A stretch of 64,000 bases of DNA from an uncultured Flavobacteriaceae bacterium (GTDB lineage Bacteria > Bacteroidota > Bacteroidia > Flavobacteriales > Flavobacteriaceae). Shown here one piece after another: positions 44,636 to 54,307 of this stretch (positions are counted from its first letter, which is position 1; each line of letters opens with the position of its first letter). The stretch lies in NCBI GenBank assembly GCA_937929935.1, contig CALFUL010000024.1:1-64000 (forward strand), read 5' to 3'. Under the pieces are notes generated by a model. That model was not told the DNA's origin, searched no databases, and saw only the letters and a program-made list of their open reading frames with translations. A program made the position numbers and the translations under genes.

Positions 44636-47600
44636 TTAAAATGATGCATTTAATCCAAAAGTAATTGTTCTTGGCGTTGGGAATGCTGACCAATCGATAC
44701 CTCTTGTTGGAATATCTGAGTTGTTAAGCGATCCTGTTGCAACACTTATTTCTGGATCAAGACCACTGTAGTCAGTGATTAAAAATAAGTTTTGACCGGT
44801 TACCGTGAAACGTAATGATTTAAACAAACCTCCATCAGTTAGAGGAACGTTATAGCCTAAGGTTGCGTTTTGGAACCTAACAAAATCTCCTTTTTCTAAA
44901 TAACGGGTAGAAACGTCAGCAGAAGCGCCGGCAGCATCACCACTGGTTAATAAATCAGTAGTAACATTTCTTGCGTTAGTTATTGAACCAGAAGTAAACA
45001 ATCCGTTTGCTGTGTTGTTGTAAACAGAGAAACCAAATTGACCTGTGAAATAAGCTGATAAATCCCAATTTTTAACATTCAAGTTTAATGATAAACCAGT
45101 AGTAACATCAGGTAGGGCATCTTCGCCAACAAATATTTTATCTTCAAAAACATTGCCAACACCATCACCATTTTGATCAGCAAAAGTTGGTTGACCCGCA
45201 GAATCTAAACCTGTGAACTCAGCCATGTAATATGAAAATAAAGAATGTCCTGCTTCAAAACGTTGTGCAAAAGCACCAGATAATCCTTGTCCATTAATTG
45301 GACCCGTGTTAATGGCACCGCCAAAATCTTGAATTTCATTTTGGTTATAAGCAATATTAAATGATGTAGAAAAATTCACATCTTGTTGTTGGATCCAATC
45401 ATAACCAATTGCGAATTCAACACCTTGATTTAAGATGGTAGCATCAATATTACCAAATTGAAAGGGAGCTGCAACTGGTACAGCGCCTTCAGTTTTTAAA
45501 AGAATATCAGTAGTTGTGTTTTGATACACATCAACACTACCTGATAAGCGGTCATTATTTAAACCAAAATCAAGACCAGCATTTAAGTTCAGCGTTGGTT
45601 CCCATTGTAGAGAAGGATCATCAACAGCTACAACAGTTACACCACTTTGATTGATGTCTCCGTTATCTGCAATACCTAATCCTGCAAAACGTTGTCTAGA
45701 TACATATTCACCAAATCCTAAACCAGATTGGTTACCTGTTACACCTGCACTTAATCTTAATTTTAAAGTGGAAACATTATCTCCGGTAAAACCTTCCTCA
45801 GATAATTTCCAAGCAAAAGCTCCTGAAGGGAAGTAACCATATTTATTTTCAGGGCCAAATTTAGAAGAACCATCAGCTCTAACCGTCGCAGTAAACAAAT
45901 ATTTATCATGAATAGAGTAATTCACTCTACCAAAAAATGATTGTAATTCATCTGTGTTGTCGAAAGTGTCAGCAGCTACAGAACGTACTTTTCTTAAGAA
46001 TGTATATGGTGAAGTATCACCAGCTACTAAGGTTGGTATTAGTCTATTGATAACAAGACTACTCGTATTTGGTGCGTAATAAAATTGTTGAAAATCTCCA
46101 GCAATAGAATTTTGAGCTCCGTTAACACTGAATTGTAAGTCTCTCGCCATTACATTCAAATCAGAAGTTCCAAAACCACGTCCTTGTGCATTTCTACCTC
46201 TAGTTGCAAAATCTTGAAAAGAGTACCCAACTAGAAAGTCTAAATTAGAATTTCCAAAGTCTTTTTTATAATTCAAAGTAGCTTCTAAAAGCTTACTTTC
46301 TCTTTCAAGTGTATTGTAAGAGCCAAAACCAATACCAGAAATACCGTTTAGGTTAATAATTTTAGAAGAAAGAGATGAGTTATTTTCACCTTCTGATTGG
46401 TCATAACCTACATTTACTTTAGCGCTTAACTCAGAAGTAACTGCGTATTCAGCAGAAGCATTTAATAAAACTCTATTGGTATTCGTGCGGTTCTGCGAGT
46501 GTGCTAAATAGTTAGCAGGTGACAATAAACCACCTTGAGCAGCAAAACTAGGACTAGATGACCATGTTGGGTTAGCCGAATAAGCCGCACCTAAAATATC
46601 ACCTCTAAAACCTGCAGTACCAGCAAGGGGTGCCGTTTCATCATTTACTCTTGAAATAGTTGCAGAAACTCCTACTTGTAATTTATCATCAAGAAAACGG
46701 TGACGCGCATTTACGCGACCTGTAATTCTTTCTAAATCTGTTTTTTCTACAACACCAAATTGCTTGCTATATCCAAAAGATGCTCTTATGTTTCCTTTAC
46801 CATAGTTGTTAGCATAAGAGATATTGTTATTAGACGAAGCTGTTGTTCTTGTAACATAATCTTGCCAATCTGTATCGTTGCCGAAATCAGTAGTTGCTAA
46901 ATCAGCATTTGGATTAAATTGAAAAACCGCATCTACAAATTCATCGCGATTTAATAAATCATATTTCTTAGCAGGACTAGCGATACTTATGTTTGAAGAA
47001 AATTCAATAACACCACCTTGTGATGCCTTACCGCTTTTTGTTGTGATAATTACAACACCATTCGCACCTCTAGAGCCATAAATAGCTGTAGCAGAGGCAT
47101 CTTTTAAGATACTCATACTCTCTATGTCATTAGGATTCAAGAAATTTAATGGATTTCTAACAGCCGCCGCACCTGTACCCGAGTTTCCTGCTGGAGATGT
47201 GTCACCACCAGTTAGAGGAACACCATCAACAACAAATAAAGGGTTGTTGTCACCACGAACAGAGTTTGAACCACGAATGTTGATAGAAATACCTGCTCCA
47301 GGCTCACCACTCGATTGTTGAATGTTTACACCAGCAGTTTTACCCTGAATTAAGAGTTCTGGAGAAACAATCGCACCACCGTTAAAGTCTTCTGCTGTTA
47401 CAGCAGTAACTGAACCAGTAGCATCTTTAACTGTTGTGGTACCATAACCTATAACAATAACTTCTTCTAACGCTTCAGCGTCTTCTTCCATAGTTACATT
47501 AATAGTTGATTGCCCATTAACGGCCATCTCTTTGGTCAAAAAGCCAACATAGCTAAATACCAAAGTAGCATCGCCATCAGCGCTGATGGTATAATTACCA

Positions 47601-47767
47601 TCAAAATCAGTTTGGGTACCGTTTGTTGTTCCTTTAACAAGAACATTAGCACCAGGTAAAGGACCATTGGCATCAGATACCGTTCCGGTTACCTCTTGGG
47701 CTTGAATCCAACCAAAGCACAAAAATGCTCCTGTCATGATTAAGCTTTTAAGTAGCGTAATTTTCAT
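44636..47767 (-). CDS. susC: SusC/RagA-family TonB-dependent transporter
   Basis: 1043 residues. Signal peptide ending GWIQAQ, then a carboxypeptidase-D-like regulatory domain (EVTGTVSDANGPLPGANVLVKG), the TonB-box/plug region (LEEVIVIGYG, ELLIQGKTAGVNIQ, IRGSNSVRGDNNPLFVVDGVPL, MSILKDASATAIYGSRGANG) and a 22-strand barrel ending in a terminal aromatic-rich strand TITFGLNASF. It imports glycans across the outer membrane with SusD. It does not begin with an extended sensor domain, so control is probably by the divergent LacI regulator. Confidence 0.96.
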   Translation of the reverse strand: MKITLLKSLIMTGAFLCFGWIQAQEVTGTVSDANGPLPGANVLVKGTTNGTQTDFDGNYTISADGDATLVFSYVGFLTKEMAVNGQSTINVTMEEDAEALEEVIVIGYGTTTVKDATGSVTAVTAEDFNGGAIVSPELLIQGKTAGVNIQQSSGEPGAGISINIRGSNSVRGDNNPLFVVDGVPLTGGDTSPAGNSGTGAAAVRNPLNFLNPNDIESMSILKDASATAIYGSRGANGVVIITTKSGKASQGGVIEFSSNISIASPAKKYDLLNRDEFVDAVFQFNPNADLATTDFGNDTDWQDYVTRTTASSNNNISYANNYGKGNIRASFGYSKQFGVVEKTDLERITGRVNARHRFLDDKLQVGVSATISRVNDETAPLAGTAGFRGDILGAAYSANPTWSSSPSFAAQGGLLSPANYLAHSQNRTNTNRVLLNASAEYAVTSELSAKVNVGYDQSEGENNSSLSSKIINLNGISGIGFGSYNTLERESKLLEATLNYKKDFGNSNLDFLVGYSFQDFATRGRNAQGRGFGTSDLNVMARDLQFSVNGAQNSIAGDFQQFYYAPNTSSLVINRLIPTLVAGDTSPYTFLRKVRSVAADTFDNTDELQSFFGRVNYSIHDKYLFTATVRADGSSKFGPENKYGYFPSGAFAWKLSEEGFTGDNVSTLKLRLSAGVTGNQSGLGFGEYVSRQRFAGLGIADNGDINQSGVTVVAVDDPSLQWEPTLNLNAGLDFGLNNDRLSGSVDVYQNTTTDILLKTEGAVPVAAPFQFGNIDATILNQGVEFAIGYDWIQQQDVNFSTSFNIAYNQNEIQDFGGAINTGPINGQGLSGAFAQRFEAGHSLFSYYMAEFTGLDSAGQPTFADQNGDGVGNVFEDKIFVGEDALPDVTTGLSLNLNVKNWDLSAYFTGQFGFSVYNNTANGLFTSGSITNARNVTTDLLTSGDAAGASADVSTRYLEKGDFVRFQNATLGYNVPLTDGGLFKSLRFTVTGQNLFLITDYSGLDPEISVATGSLNNSDIPTRGIDWSAFPTPRTITFGLNASF

Positions 47768-48087
47768 AAATAGTGATTTTAAATTGAGTTAATTTTAAGT
47801 TAAGATGCTAAAAATATGTAAAATTGTTGTTAAAATCTAAGAAAAAGTGTTTTTGAAAAAAACGAAAACGGTTTCGTGTTAATAACTTTAAATCTATGAT
47901 TTTGACAAAAATGGTATTATTATTTTAATATTAGTTCATTATAAACCACCAAAAGTGTGATTATTATAAATTCGTGCTAAATATACACTTTTTAGGTGTT
48001 TAACATTAATTGGCTAAACTTTTAACATTCAGCGAAAGTTGTATAAGGGTAATTAGTTTTGCTTAGATTGCCAAAATAATACACGTT
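47768..48087. promoter_or_regulatory. Divergent susC-lacI control region
   Basis: 320 nt, very AT-rich, without a coding ORF. It holds the 16-bp LacI-type operator at 47862-47877. A possible susC -7 element (minus-strand tagatttt near 47832-47845) lies between the operator and susC but matches TANNTTTG imperfectly. Nothing else distinct was seen. Confidence 0.5.
47862..47877. promoter_or_regulatory. LacI-family operator (acgaaaacggtttcgt)
   Basis: Near-perfect 16-bp palindrome with central CG, typical of LacI/GalR-family sites. It lies 94 nt upstream of susC and 210 nt upstream of lacI, inside the divergent region, and resembles the site at 34487-34502. Confidence 0.7.
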
Positions 48088-49116
48088 TTGAAAAGAAAAA
48101 TAACGCTTAAAGACATTGCTAAAGAATTAGATGTTTCTATTTCTACGGTATCAAAAGCGCTTAAAAACAGTAGAGAAATAGGAAAAGAAACAACTGATAA
48201 GGTACAGGCCTTTGCCAAGTTGTATAATTATCGCCCTAACAATATTGCACTTAGTTTAAAAAACAAGCACACTAAAAACATTGGTGTGATTATACCTGAC
48301 ATTGTACATTATTTCTTTACCACAGTGTTTAGCGGAATTGAAAATTACGCGAATAGTAAAGGTTATAACGTGATTATTTGTGTGTCAAATGAATCTTTTG
48401 ACAAAGAGGTTATTAATATGGAGATGCTAACTAATGGAAGCGTTGATGGATTTATCATGTCATTATCTGCAGAAACACAACAAAAAAAAGACTTTAATCA
48501 TTTAATTGAAGTACAAAATCAAGGAATACCTTTAGTGCTTTTTGATCGTGTTACTGATGATGTTTCATGTGATAAAGTAATTTTAGATGATAAAAAAATA
48601 TCAATTGATGTGATTCAAAAATTTTATGATTCTAGAAAAAGAAAAATTGCCATAGTTACCAACCAAGGTTTTTTTAGTGTCAGTGATAAAAGGGCCGAAG
48701 GATATCGAGAAGGTTTGCTAAAGAATAATATTTTTGTTGACACCGCCCTAGAACTCAAATTGAATTACAAAAATATTGATGAAAATGCCATTCGTCATTT
48801 TTTTCAAAATAATGAAGTTGATGCTGTTTTCTGCGTCAATGAAATTTTTGCCATAAGTTGTATGAAAATTGTTCAAAGTTTAGGTATGAAAGTACCTGAA
48901 CAAATTTCATTTATTGGTTTTACTGACGGACTTTTGTCTCGGTTTTCTAATCCTTCTTTATCTATAGTCGCTCAACATGGAGATAAAATGGGCGAAATGG
49001 CAGCAAAAATGTTAATTGATAAAATAGAGGCTGAATTTGAAGATGATGAAGTTGCAACTTTTAGAACAGAAATTATTCAAGCAACTATATTAGAAAGAGA
49101 ATCTACTATAAACTAA
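48088..49116 (+). CDS. LacI-family transcriptional regulator
   Basis: 342 residues, starting at TTG (48088); no in-frame ATG gives the complete DNA-binding domain. Helix-turn-helix TLKDIAKELDVSISTVSKAL and hinge YNYRPNNIALSLKNKHTKNIGVIIPD are textbook LacI. The periplasmic-binding-protein-like effector domain follows (IENYANSKGYNVIICVSNES, VLFDRVTDD, RAEGYREGLLKN, FIGFTDGLLSRFSNPSLS). It probably senses a sugar or sugar phosphate and controls susC/susD, its own gene and pgmB/GH65 downstream. A matching operator lies in the divergent promoter region. Confidence 0.93.
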   Translation: MKRKITLKDIAKELDVSISTVSKALKNSREIGKETTDKVQAFAKLYNYRPNNIALSLKNKHTKNIGVIIPDIVHYFFTTVFSGIENYANSKGYNVIICVSNESFDKEVINMEMLTNGSVDGFIMSLSAETQQKKDFNHLIEVQNQGIPLVLFDRVTDDVSCDKVILDDKKISIDVIQKFYDSRKRKIAIVTNQGFFSVSDKRAEGYREGLLKNNIFVDTALELKLNYKNIDENAIRHFFQNNEVDAVFCVNEIFAISCMKIVQSLGMKVPEQISFIGFTDGLLSRFSNPSLSIVAQHGDKMGEMAAKMLIDKIEAEFEDDEVATFRTEIIQATILERESTIN

Positions 49117-49132
49117 ATTTCAAAATATTTTA

Positions 49133-49789
49133 ATGAAACAAACCGGATTTATATTCGATTTAGATGGTGTTATTGTTGATACCGCAAAGTATCATTTTTT
49201 GGCTTGGAAAAATCTTGCCAATGAATTAGGTTTTGAATTTACTGAAGAACAAAATGAATTTTTTAAAGGCGTGAGTAGAAAACGTTGTTTAGAAATTTTA
49301 TTAAAAATTGGTAAAGTTGATGCCACGCAAAAACAATTTGATCAATGGATGATTGAGAAAAACGAAGACTATCTTAATTATATAGTTAAAATGAATGCTT
49401 CAGAAATTTTACCCGATGTACCTCGTGTTTTAGAATTTTTGAAAGAAAGAAAGATACCTATTGCGTTGGGCTCCGCTAGTAAAAATGCAAGACCTATTTT
49501 GCAAAAGGTTAATTTGTTGCACTACTTTGATTGTATTGTTGACGGCAATAATGTAACCAAAGCTAAACCGAACCCTGAAGTTTTTTTAATTGCTGCTAAA
49601 CAATTAAATGTCGCTTCTGAACATTGTGTTGTTTTTGAAGATGCAGTGGCAGGTATTCGAGCTGCCAATACTGCCAATATGGTAAGTGTCGGAATAGGAG
49701 ATGAAAAGGTACTTCATGAAGCACAATTTAACTTTAATGATTTTACCGAAATAGATAATTCTTTTTTAGAGCGTTTAATAAAAAAGTAA
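49133..49789 (+). CDS. pgmB: Beta-phosphoglucomutase
   Basis: 218 residues of the HAD superfamily. FDLDGVIVDTAKYH is the nucleophile motif (Asp and second Asp of DxD), LGSASKNA is motif II, KAKPNPEVFL motif III and VFEDAVAGIRAA motif IV; the cap has GVSRKRCLE. It converts beta-glucose 1-phosphate, released by GH65 phosphorylases, to glucose 6-phosphate. Placed between lacI and the GH65 gene, the normal maltose-phosphorylase arrangement. Cytosolic. Confidence 0.94.
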   Translation: MKQTGFIFDLDGVIVDTAKYHFLAWKNLANELGFEFTEEQNEFFKGVSRKRCLEILLKIGKVDATQKQFDQWMIEKNEDYLNYIVKMNASEILPDVPRVLEFLKERKIPIALGSASKNARPILQKVNLLHYFDCIVDGNNVTKAKPNPEVFLIAAKQLNVASEHCVVFEDAVAGIRAANTANMVSVGIGDEKVLHEAQFNFNDFTEIDNSFLERLIKK

Positions 49790-49844
49790 TTTTTATCACG
49801 AGTAGATTTTCTTTTTTAAGAAAACGAAATCAAATATATGATTA

Positions 49845-52139
49845 ATGAATCAAGAGTATATAAAACCTGATGTTTGGTCTATTGTCGAAGAAGGGTTTGA
49901 TAAAGACAGGGTAAAATCATCAGAAAGTTTATTTAGTATTGGTAACGGAGCCATGGGTCAGCGCGCGAATTTTGAAGAGCACTATTCTGGCAAAACCTTT
50001 CAAGGCAGTTATATAGGGGGCGTTTATTATCCTGATAAAACAAAAGTAGGTTGGTGGAAAAACGGATACCCTGAATACTTCGCCAAAGTCTTAAATGCGC
50101 CAAACTGGATTGGTATTGATCTATTTTTCAATGGCAAAATCTTTGACATGAATACCTGTAAATCAATATCAGGGTTCAAAAGAGAATTGAATATGAAAGA
50201 AGGTTGGTATCAACGTTCTTTTAACGCGGTTACTGAAAATGACGTCAAAGTTACCATTAAAGCAACTCGATTTTTGAGCTTAGATATTGATGAGTTGGGC
50301 GTTATAAAGTATGAGGTAACCCCAGTAGCGTCATCAGTTGAAGTAATTTTTTCACCCTATTTAGACGCAAATATTACCAATGAAGATACTAACTGGGACG
50401 ATAAATTTTGGAATATAACAGCAATCACATCTAATGAAAATCAAGCATTTATTAATGCACATACTTTAAAAACCAATTTTGCCACCACTACGTTTATGCA
50501 ATCAAGCATTTCTTTGAATGGCAAGCAGCTACATCAGAAACCAAGTGTCTTAAAAGAAGAACTATTTGTTTCACATAGTTATACGCAACAAGTAAAAAAA
50601 GGAGAAACCATTGAACTGCAAAAGTTTGGGGGTTATGTTGTGAATACAAATCATCCAGAAAATAGGCTGGTTGAAGCGGCGAAAAGTGTTTTACTAAAAG
50701 GCGATGAATTAGGGTATGATGTCCTTTTAGAAAATCAAAAACAAGCTTGGGCTAAAATTTGGCAAATGAGTGACATTACTATTGAAGGTGATGTCAAGGC
50801 GCAACAAGCCATCCGTTTTAATATCTTTCAGTTGAATCAAACCTACTCTGGTAAAGATTCTCGCTTAAACATTGGCCCTAAAGGTTTTACTGGTGAGAAG
50901 TACGGCGGTAGCACTTATTGGGATACTGAGGCGTATTGCATTCCCTTCTATATGGCGACAAAAGACCAAATTGTTGCCCGAAACCTCTTAGAATACCGGT
51001 ATAATCATTTAGAGAAAGCCATTGAAAATGCCAAAAAACTAGGTTTTGAAAATGGTGCAGCTTTATATCCTATGGTTACTATGAATGGCGAAGAATGCCA
51101 TAATGAATGGGAAATTACATTTGAAGAAATTCATAGAAACGGCGCCATCGCTTTTGCTATTTTTAATTACTACCGTTTTACAGGTGATTATAGCTACATT
51201 CCCGAAATGGGCCTAGAAGTTCTTATTGGTATTGCTCGTTTCTGGCATCAGCGTGCAACATTTTCAAAAGAAAAAAACAATTATGTAATCTTAGGAGTAA
51301 CCGGCCCCAATGAATATGAAAATAATGTGAGTAATAATTGGTACACCAATTACTTTGCAAAGTGGTGTATTAATTATGCCATAGCACAACTTGATAAGGT
51401 CAAAGATGGGTATTCAAAAGATTACGATCGTATTATTGGTGTTACAAAATTAACTACGGATGAAATTTTATCATGGAAAAAAGTAGCTAATGCTATGTAC
51501 TTTCCGTTTTCAGAAAAAGATGATGTTTTCTTACAGCAAGATGGTTTCTTAGATAAAGAATTGATAACCGTTGAAGAGTTGCCAAAATCACAACGCCCTA
51601 TCAATCAAAAATGGAGTTGGGATCGAATATTACGTTCGCCATATATCAAACAGGCAGATGTTTTACAAGGATTTTATTTTTTTGAAGATGATTTTACCCT
51701 TGAAGAGCTTGAACGGCATTTTGATTTTTATGAGCCCTTTACCGTTCATGAGTCTTCTTTGTCGCCATGTGTTCATAGTATTCAAGCAGCAAAGCTTGAC
51801 CGAATGCCCCAGGCCTATGAGTTTTATATGCGCACCTCAAGATTAGACTTAGATGACTATAACAAAGAGGTTGAAGAAGGGTTGCACATTACATCAATGG
51901 CAGGTACTTGGATGAGTATTGTTGAGGGTTTTGGCGGTATGAGAATTGTTGAAGATAAATTGTCATTCACACCTAGAATACCCAACCAGTGGCAGTCATA
52001 TTCTTTTAAAATAAATTTTAGAAAACGAATTTTAAAAGTAACCGTAACTAAGAAAGGATCTCAATTTGAATTAGAGGGCGGTAAAGAAGAAATGTCGATT
52101 AGAGTAAATGGCGAAAGGCTTGTTTTGCAACCTAAGTAG
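49845..52139 (+). CDS. GH65 glycoside phosphorylase, maltose phosphorylase-like
   Basis: 764 residues, the usual GH65 length. N-terminal beta-sandwich with FSIGNGAMGQRANFEEHYSG, then the (alpha/alpha)6 barrel with YGGSTYWDTEAYCIPFY, NGEECHNEWEITFEEIHRNGA (catalytic acid region, Glu427/428) and LGVTGPNEYENNVSNNWYTN, plus DVLQGFYFF and ESSLSPCVHSI near the phosphate site. It phosphorolyses an alpha-glucosyl disaccharide, most likely maltose, to glucose and beta-glucose 1-phosphate, feeding pgmB. Kojibiose, nigerose and trehalose phosphorylases share the fold, so the exact linkage is not certain. Confidence 0.92.
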   Translation: MNQEYIKPDVWSIVEEGFDKDRVKSSESLFSIGNGAMGQRANFEEHYSGKTFQGSYIGGVYYPDKTKVGWWKNGYPEYFAKVLNAPNWIGIDLFFNGKIFDMNTCKSISGFKRELNMKEGWYQRSFNAVTENDVKVTIKATRFLSLDIDELGVIKYEVTPVASSVEVIFSPYLDANITNEDTNWDDKFWNITAITSNENQAFINAHTLKTNFATTTFMQSSISLNGKQLHQKPSVLKEELFVSHSYTQQVKKGETIELQKFGGYVVNTNHPENRLVEAAKSVLLKGDELGYDVLLENQKQAWAKIWQMSDITIEGDVKAQQAIRFNIFQLNQTYSGKDSRLNIGPKGFTGEKYGGSTYWDTEAYCIPFYMATKDQIVARNLLEYRYNHLEKAIENAKKLGFENGAALYPMVTMNGEECHNEWEITFEEIHRNGAIAFAIFNYYRFTGDYSYIPEMGLEVLIGIARFWHQRATFSKEKNNYVILGVTGPNEYENNVSNNWYTNYFAKWCINYAIAQLDKVKDGYSKDYDRIIGVTKLTTDEILSWKKVANAMYFPFSEKDDVFLQQDGFLDKELITVEELPKSQRPINQKWSWDRILRSPYIKQADVLQGFYFFEDDFTLEELERHFDFYEPFTVHESSLSPCVHSIQAAKLDRMPQAYEFYMRTSRLDLDDYNKEVEEGLHITSMAGTWMSIVEGFGGMRIVEDKLSFTPRIPNQWQSYSFKINFRKRILKVTVTKKGSQFELEGGKEEMSIRVNGERLVLQPK

Positions 52140-52271
52140 TGATTAAAATGTTAAAAATTTCAAATTCAATTTTCTTAGTTTGTTGAATTTAAATAACTTG
52201 ATTTTTTAATTTATGTAATAATTTAATTTGTAAATTTTTAAAAGTTTCAATTGTATCTTTAACCCAATTAA

Positions 52272-53033
52272 ATGACAATGCGGAATATCATGAAAATTTT
52301 TGGCTTTATTTTTTCCTTACTAATTTTAAACAGTTGTATGCAAGAAAAAAAACCTTTGGTAATAGGTCATAGAGGTGCTATGGGGCATGAAACAGAAAAC
52401 ACAATTGCTTCTGTACAAAAAGCCCTTGATTTAGGTGTTGATATGATTGAAATAGATGTTTTCAATATTGCCAGTGGCGAAACCGTAGTTTTTCACGATG
52501 AGAACGTTGAAGAGTTAACCAACGGTGGCGGAAAAATAGAAGATTACAATATTGGCGGCGTTAAACAACTAATTCTTGACGGGGGTCATAGTATACCATT
52601 GCTTCAAGATGTTTTGAAAACTATTCAAAATAAAGTAAGATTAAATATTGAACTGAAAGGCCTAGGTACCGCTGACAGGGTTAATTTTATTACTGGCGTA
52701 TATATTGAAAGGTTTGGTTGGTCAAAAGAAAATTTTATCATTTCTAGTTTCGCATGGGATGAACTTCGAGATATACGTGAGAAAAATTCAGATATACCTA
52801 TTGCAATTTTAACTGAGGAAGATCCTCTTGACGCTATTGCAATTGCTAAAGAATTGAATGCTGAGGCTATAAATCCTGATTTTTCAACCTTAACCCAAGA
52901 AAATGTAAATGCGATTAAAAAGGCGGGTTTCAAGATTTATACTTGGACCGTTAATGAAGCTGAAGACATAGAGAGAATGAAAGCGTTTGGTGTTGATGGC
53001 ATTATTACCAATTACCCTGAACGTATACAATAA
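52272..53033 (+). CDS. Glycerophosphodiester phosphodiesterase lipoprotein
   Basis: 253 residues. Signal with lipobox LLILNSC; initiation at 52290 (MKIFGFIFSLL) is as plausible as at 52272. GDPD motifs: VIGHRGAMGHETENT (catalytic His, Arg, Glu), MIEIDVF and VVFHDENVEELTNG (second His), then LNIELKG. It hydrolyses deacylated phospholipids to glycerol 3-phosphate in the periplasm. Its stop overlaps the next start by one base (TAATG), so translation is coupled to the flavoprotein gene. Confidence 0.9.
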   Translation: MTMRNIMKIFGFIFSLLILNSCMQEKKPLVIGHRGAMGHETENTIASVQKALDLGVDMIEIDVFNIASGETVVFHDENVEELTNGGGKIEDYNIGGVKQLILDGGHSIPLLQDVLKTIQNKVRLNIELKGLGTADRVNFITGVYIERFGWSKENFIISSFAWDELRDIREKNSDIPIAILTEEDPLDAIAIAKELNAEAINPDFSTLTQENVNAIKKAGFKIYTWTVNEAEDIERMKAFGVDGIITNYPERIQ

Positions 53034-54304
53034 TGTATGATTTAATCATTATTGGCGGGGGCGCTGCGGGCTTTTATGCGGCTATTCATGCAGCTGAAGC
53101 TAATAGTGAACTTAAAATTGCCATTTTAGAAAGGGGTAAAGAAGTTTTAGCCAAGGTTAAAGTTTCAGGTGGTGGAAGATGTAATGTTACCCACGCAGAA
53201 TTTGACCCCAATAGGCTGGTTAAAAATTATCCACGCGGCGAAAAAGAACTATTAGGTCCTTTTTATACCCATTGCAGCAGCGATACCGTTTCGTTTTTTG
53301 AGAATAGAAATATTCAGTTAAAAACTGAAGATGACGGCCGTATGTTTCCGGTTTCAAATTCTTCACAAACTATTATTGATTGTTTTCTGAATGAAGCTCA
53401 AAGATTAGGAATTGAAGTATTAAAACACAGTAGTGTGAGTAGTTTCACTCAAATTAAACAATCAAATGAAATTATCTGGCAGGTCACAACTATAAAAAAT
53501 GTCTACGAAGCTAAAAAGTTACTAGTAACTTCAGGCAGTAACGTTAAAATTTGGAAACTTATTGAAAATTTTGGGCATCACATTGAAGCTCCTGTACCTT
53601 CATTATTTACTTTTAATATAAAAGACAGTCGTTTAAAGGGTATTCAAGGTATCAGTAAAAACGCTAAAGTTTCAGTTCTTAAAAAAGAAGCAAATAAAGT
53701 AACCATAAAATTAGCAAGTAAAAAAGGAAGTCAAACTGTACTTGATTCTGAGGGGCCGGTGCTGATAACGCATTGGGGGCTAAGCGGCCCTGCCATTTTA
53801 AAGTTATCAGCTTGGGGAGCAAAAATTTTGAATGATAGAAATTATAATTTTAAAATCAGAATTAATTGGCTGCCAGAATATCATGAAGAATCAATTATTG
53901 AATTGCTGAAAGAAATAAAAATGGTTGAAACTACAAAAACCGTTCTGCGCACAAAGGCTGTTGAATTGCCGAGAAGATTATGGACAAGTTTGGTAAAAGC
54001 TTCAAATATTGATGCGAATATGACCTGGTCAGAAATAACCAAAGAACAACTAAACAATTTGGCACATCAACTAACAAAATGTGAATTTAGGGTTGAAGGC
54101 AAAAGTACTTTTAAAGAAGAATTTGTTACGTCAGGGGGTGTAAATTTAAAAGAGGTAAATTTTAAAACCTTTGAAAGCAAAATAGTGCCTAATTTATATT
54201 TTGCAGGTGAAGTACTAAATATTGACGCGATTACCGGAGGGTTTAATTTTCAAAATGCATGGACAGGGGGGTATATTGCCGCTCAAGCAATTGCTAAAAC
54301 CTAA
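53033..54304 (+). CDS. HI0933/YhiN-type FAD-dependent oxidoreductase
   Basis: 423 residues. Dinucleotide-binding IIIGGGAAGFYAAIHAAE, family signature KVKVSGGGRCNVTH, and the C-terminal FAD block YFAGEVLNIDAITGGFNFQNAWTGGYIAAQA define the HI0933-like (TIGR00275) family. Physiological substrate unknown; one relative is called aminoacetone oxidase. Cytosolic. Coupled to the GDPD gene and followed after 3 nt by the DUF1697 gene. Confidence 0.9.
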   Translation: MYDLIIIGGGAAGFYAAIHAAEANSELKIAILERGKEVLAKVKVSGGGRCNVTHAEFDPNRLVKNYPRGEKELLGPFYTHCSSDTVSFFENRNIQLKTEDDGRMFPVSNSSQTIIDCFLNEAQRLGIEVLKHSSVSSFTQIKQSNEIIWQVTTIKNVYEAKKLLVTSGSNVKIWKLIENFGHHIEAPVPSLFTFNIKDSRLKGIQGISKNAKVSVLKKEANKVTIKLASKKGSQTVLDSEGPVLITHWGLSGPAILKLSAWGAKILNDRNYNFKIRINWLPEYHEESIIELLKEIKMVETTKTVLRTKAVELPRRLWTSLVKASNIDANMTWSEITKEQLNNLAHQLTKCEFRVEGKSTFKEEFVTSGGVNLKEVNFKTFESKIVPNLYFAGEVLNIDAITGGFNFQNAWTGGYIAAQAIAKT

Positions 54305-54307
54305 AGT

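Noticed and set aside
49801..49844. gaaaacgaaatc upstream of the GH65 gene as another LacI site.
   Set aside because: It is not palindromic and does not fit the ACG-n-AA-n-CG-n-TTTCGT pattern.
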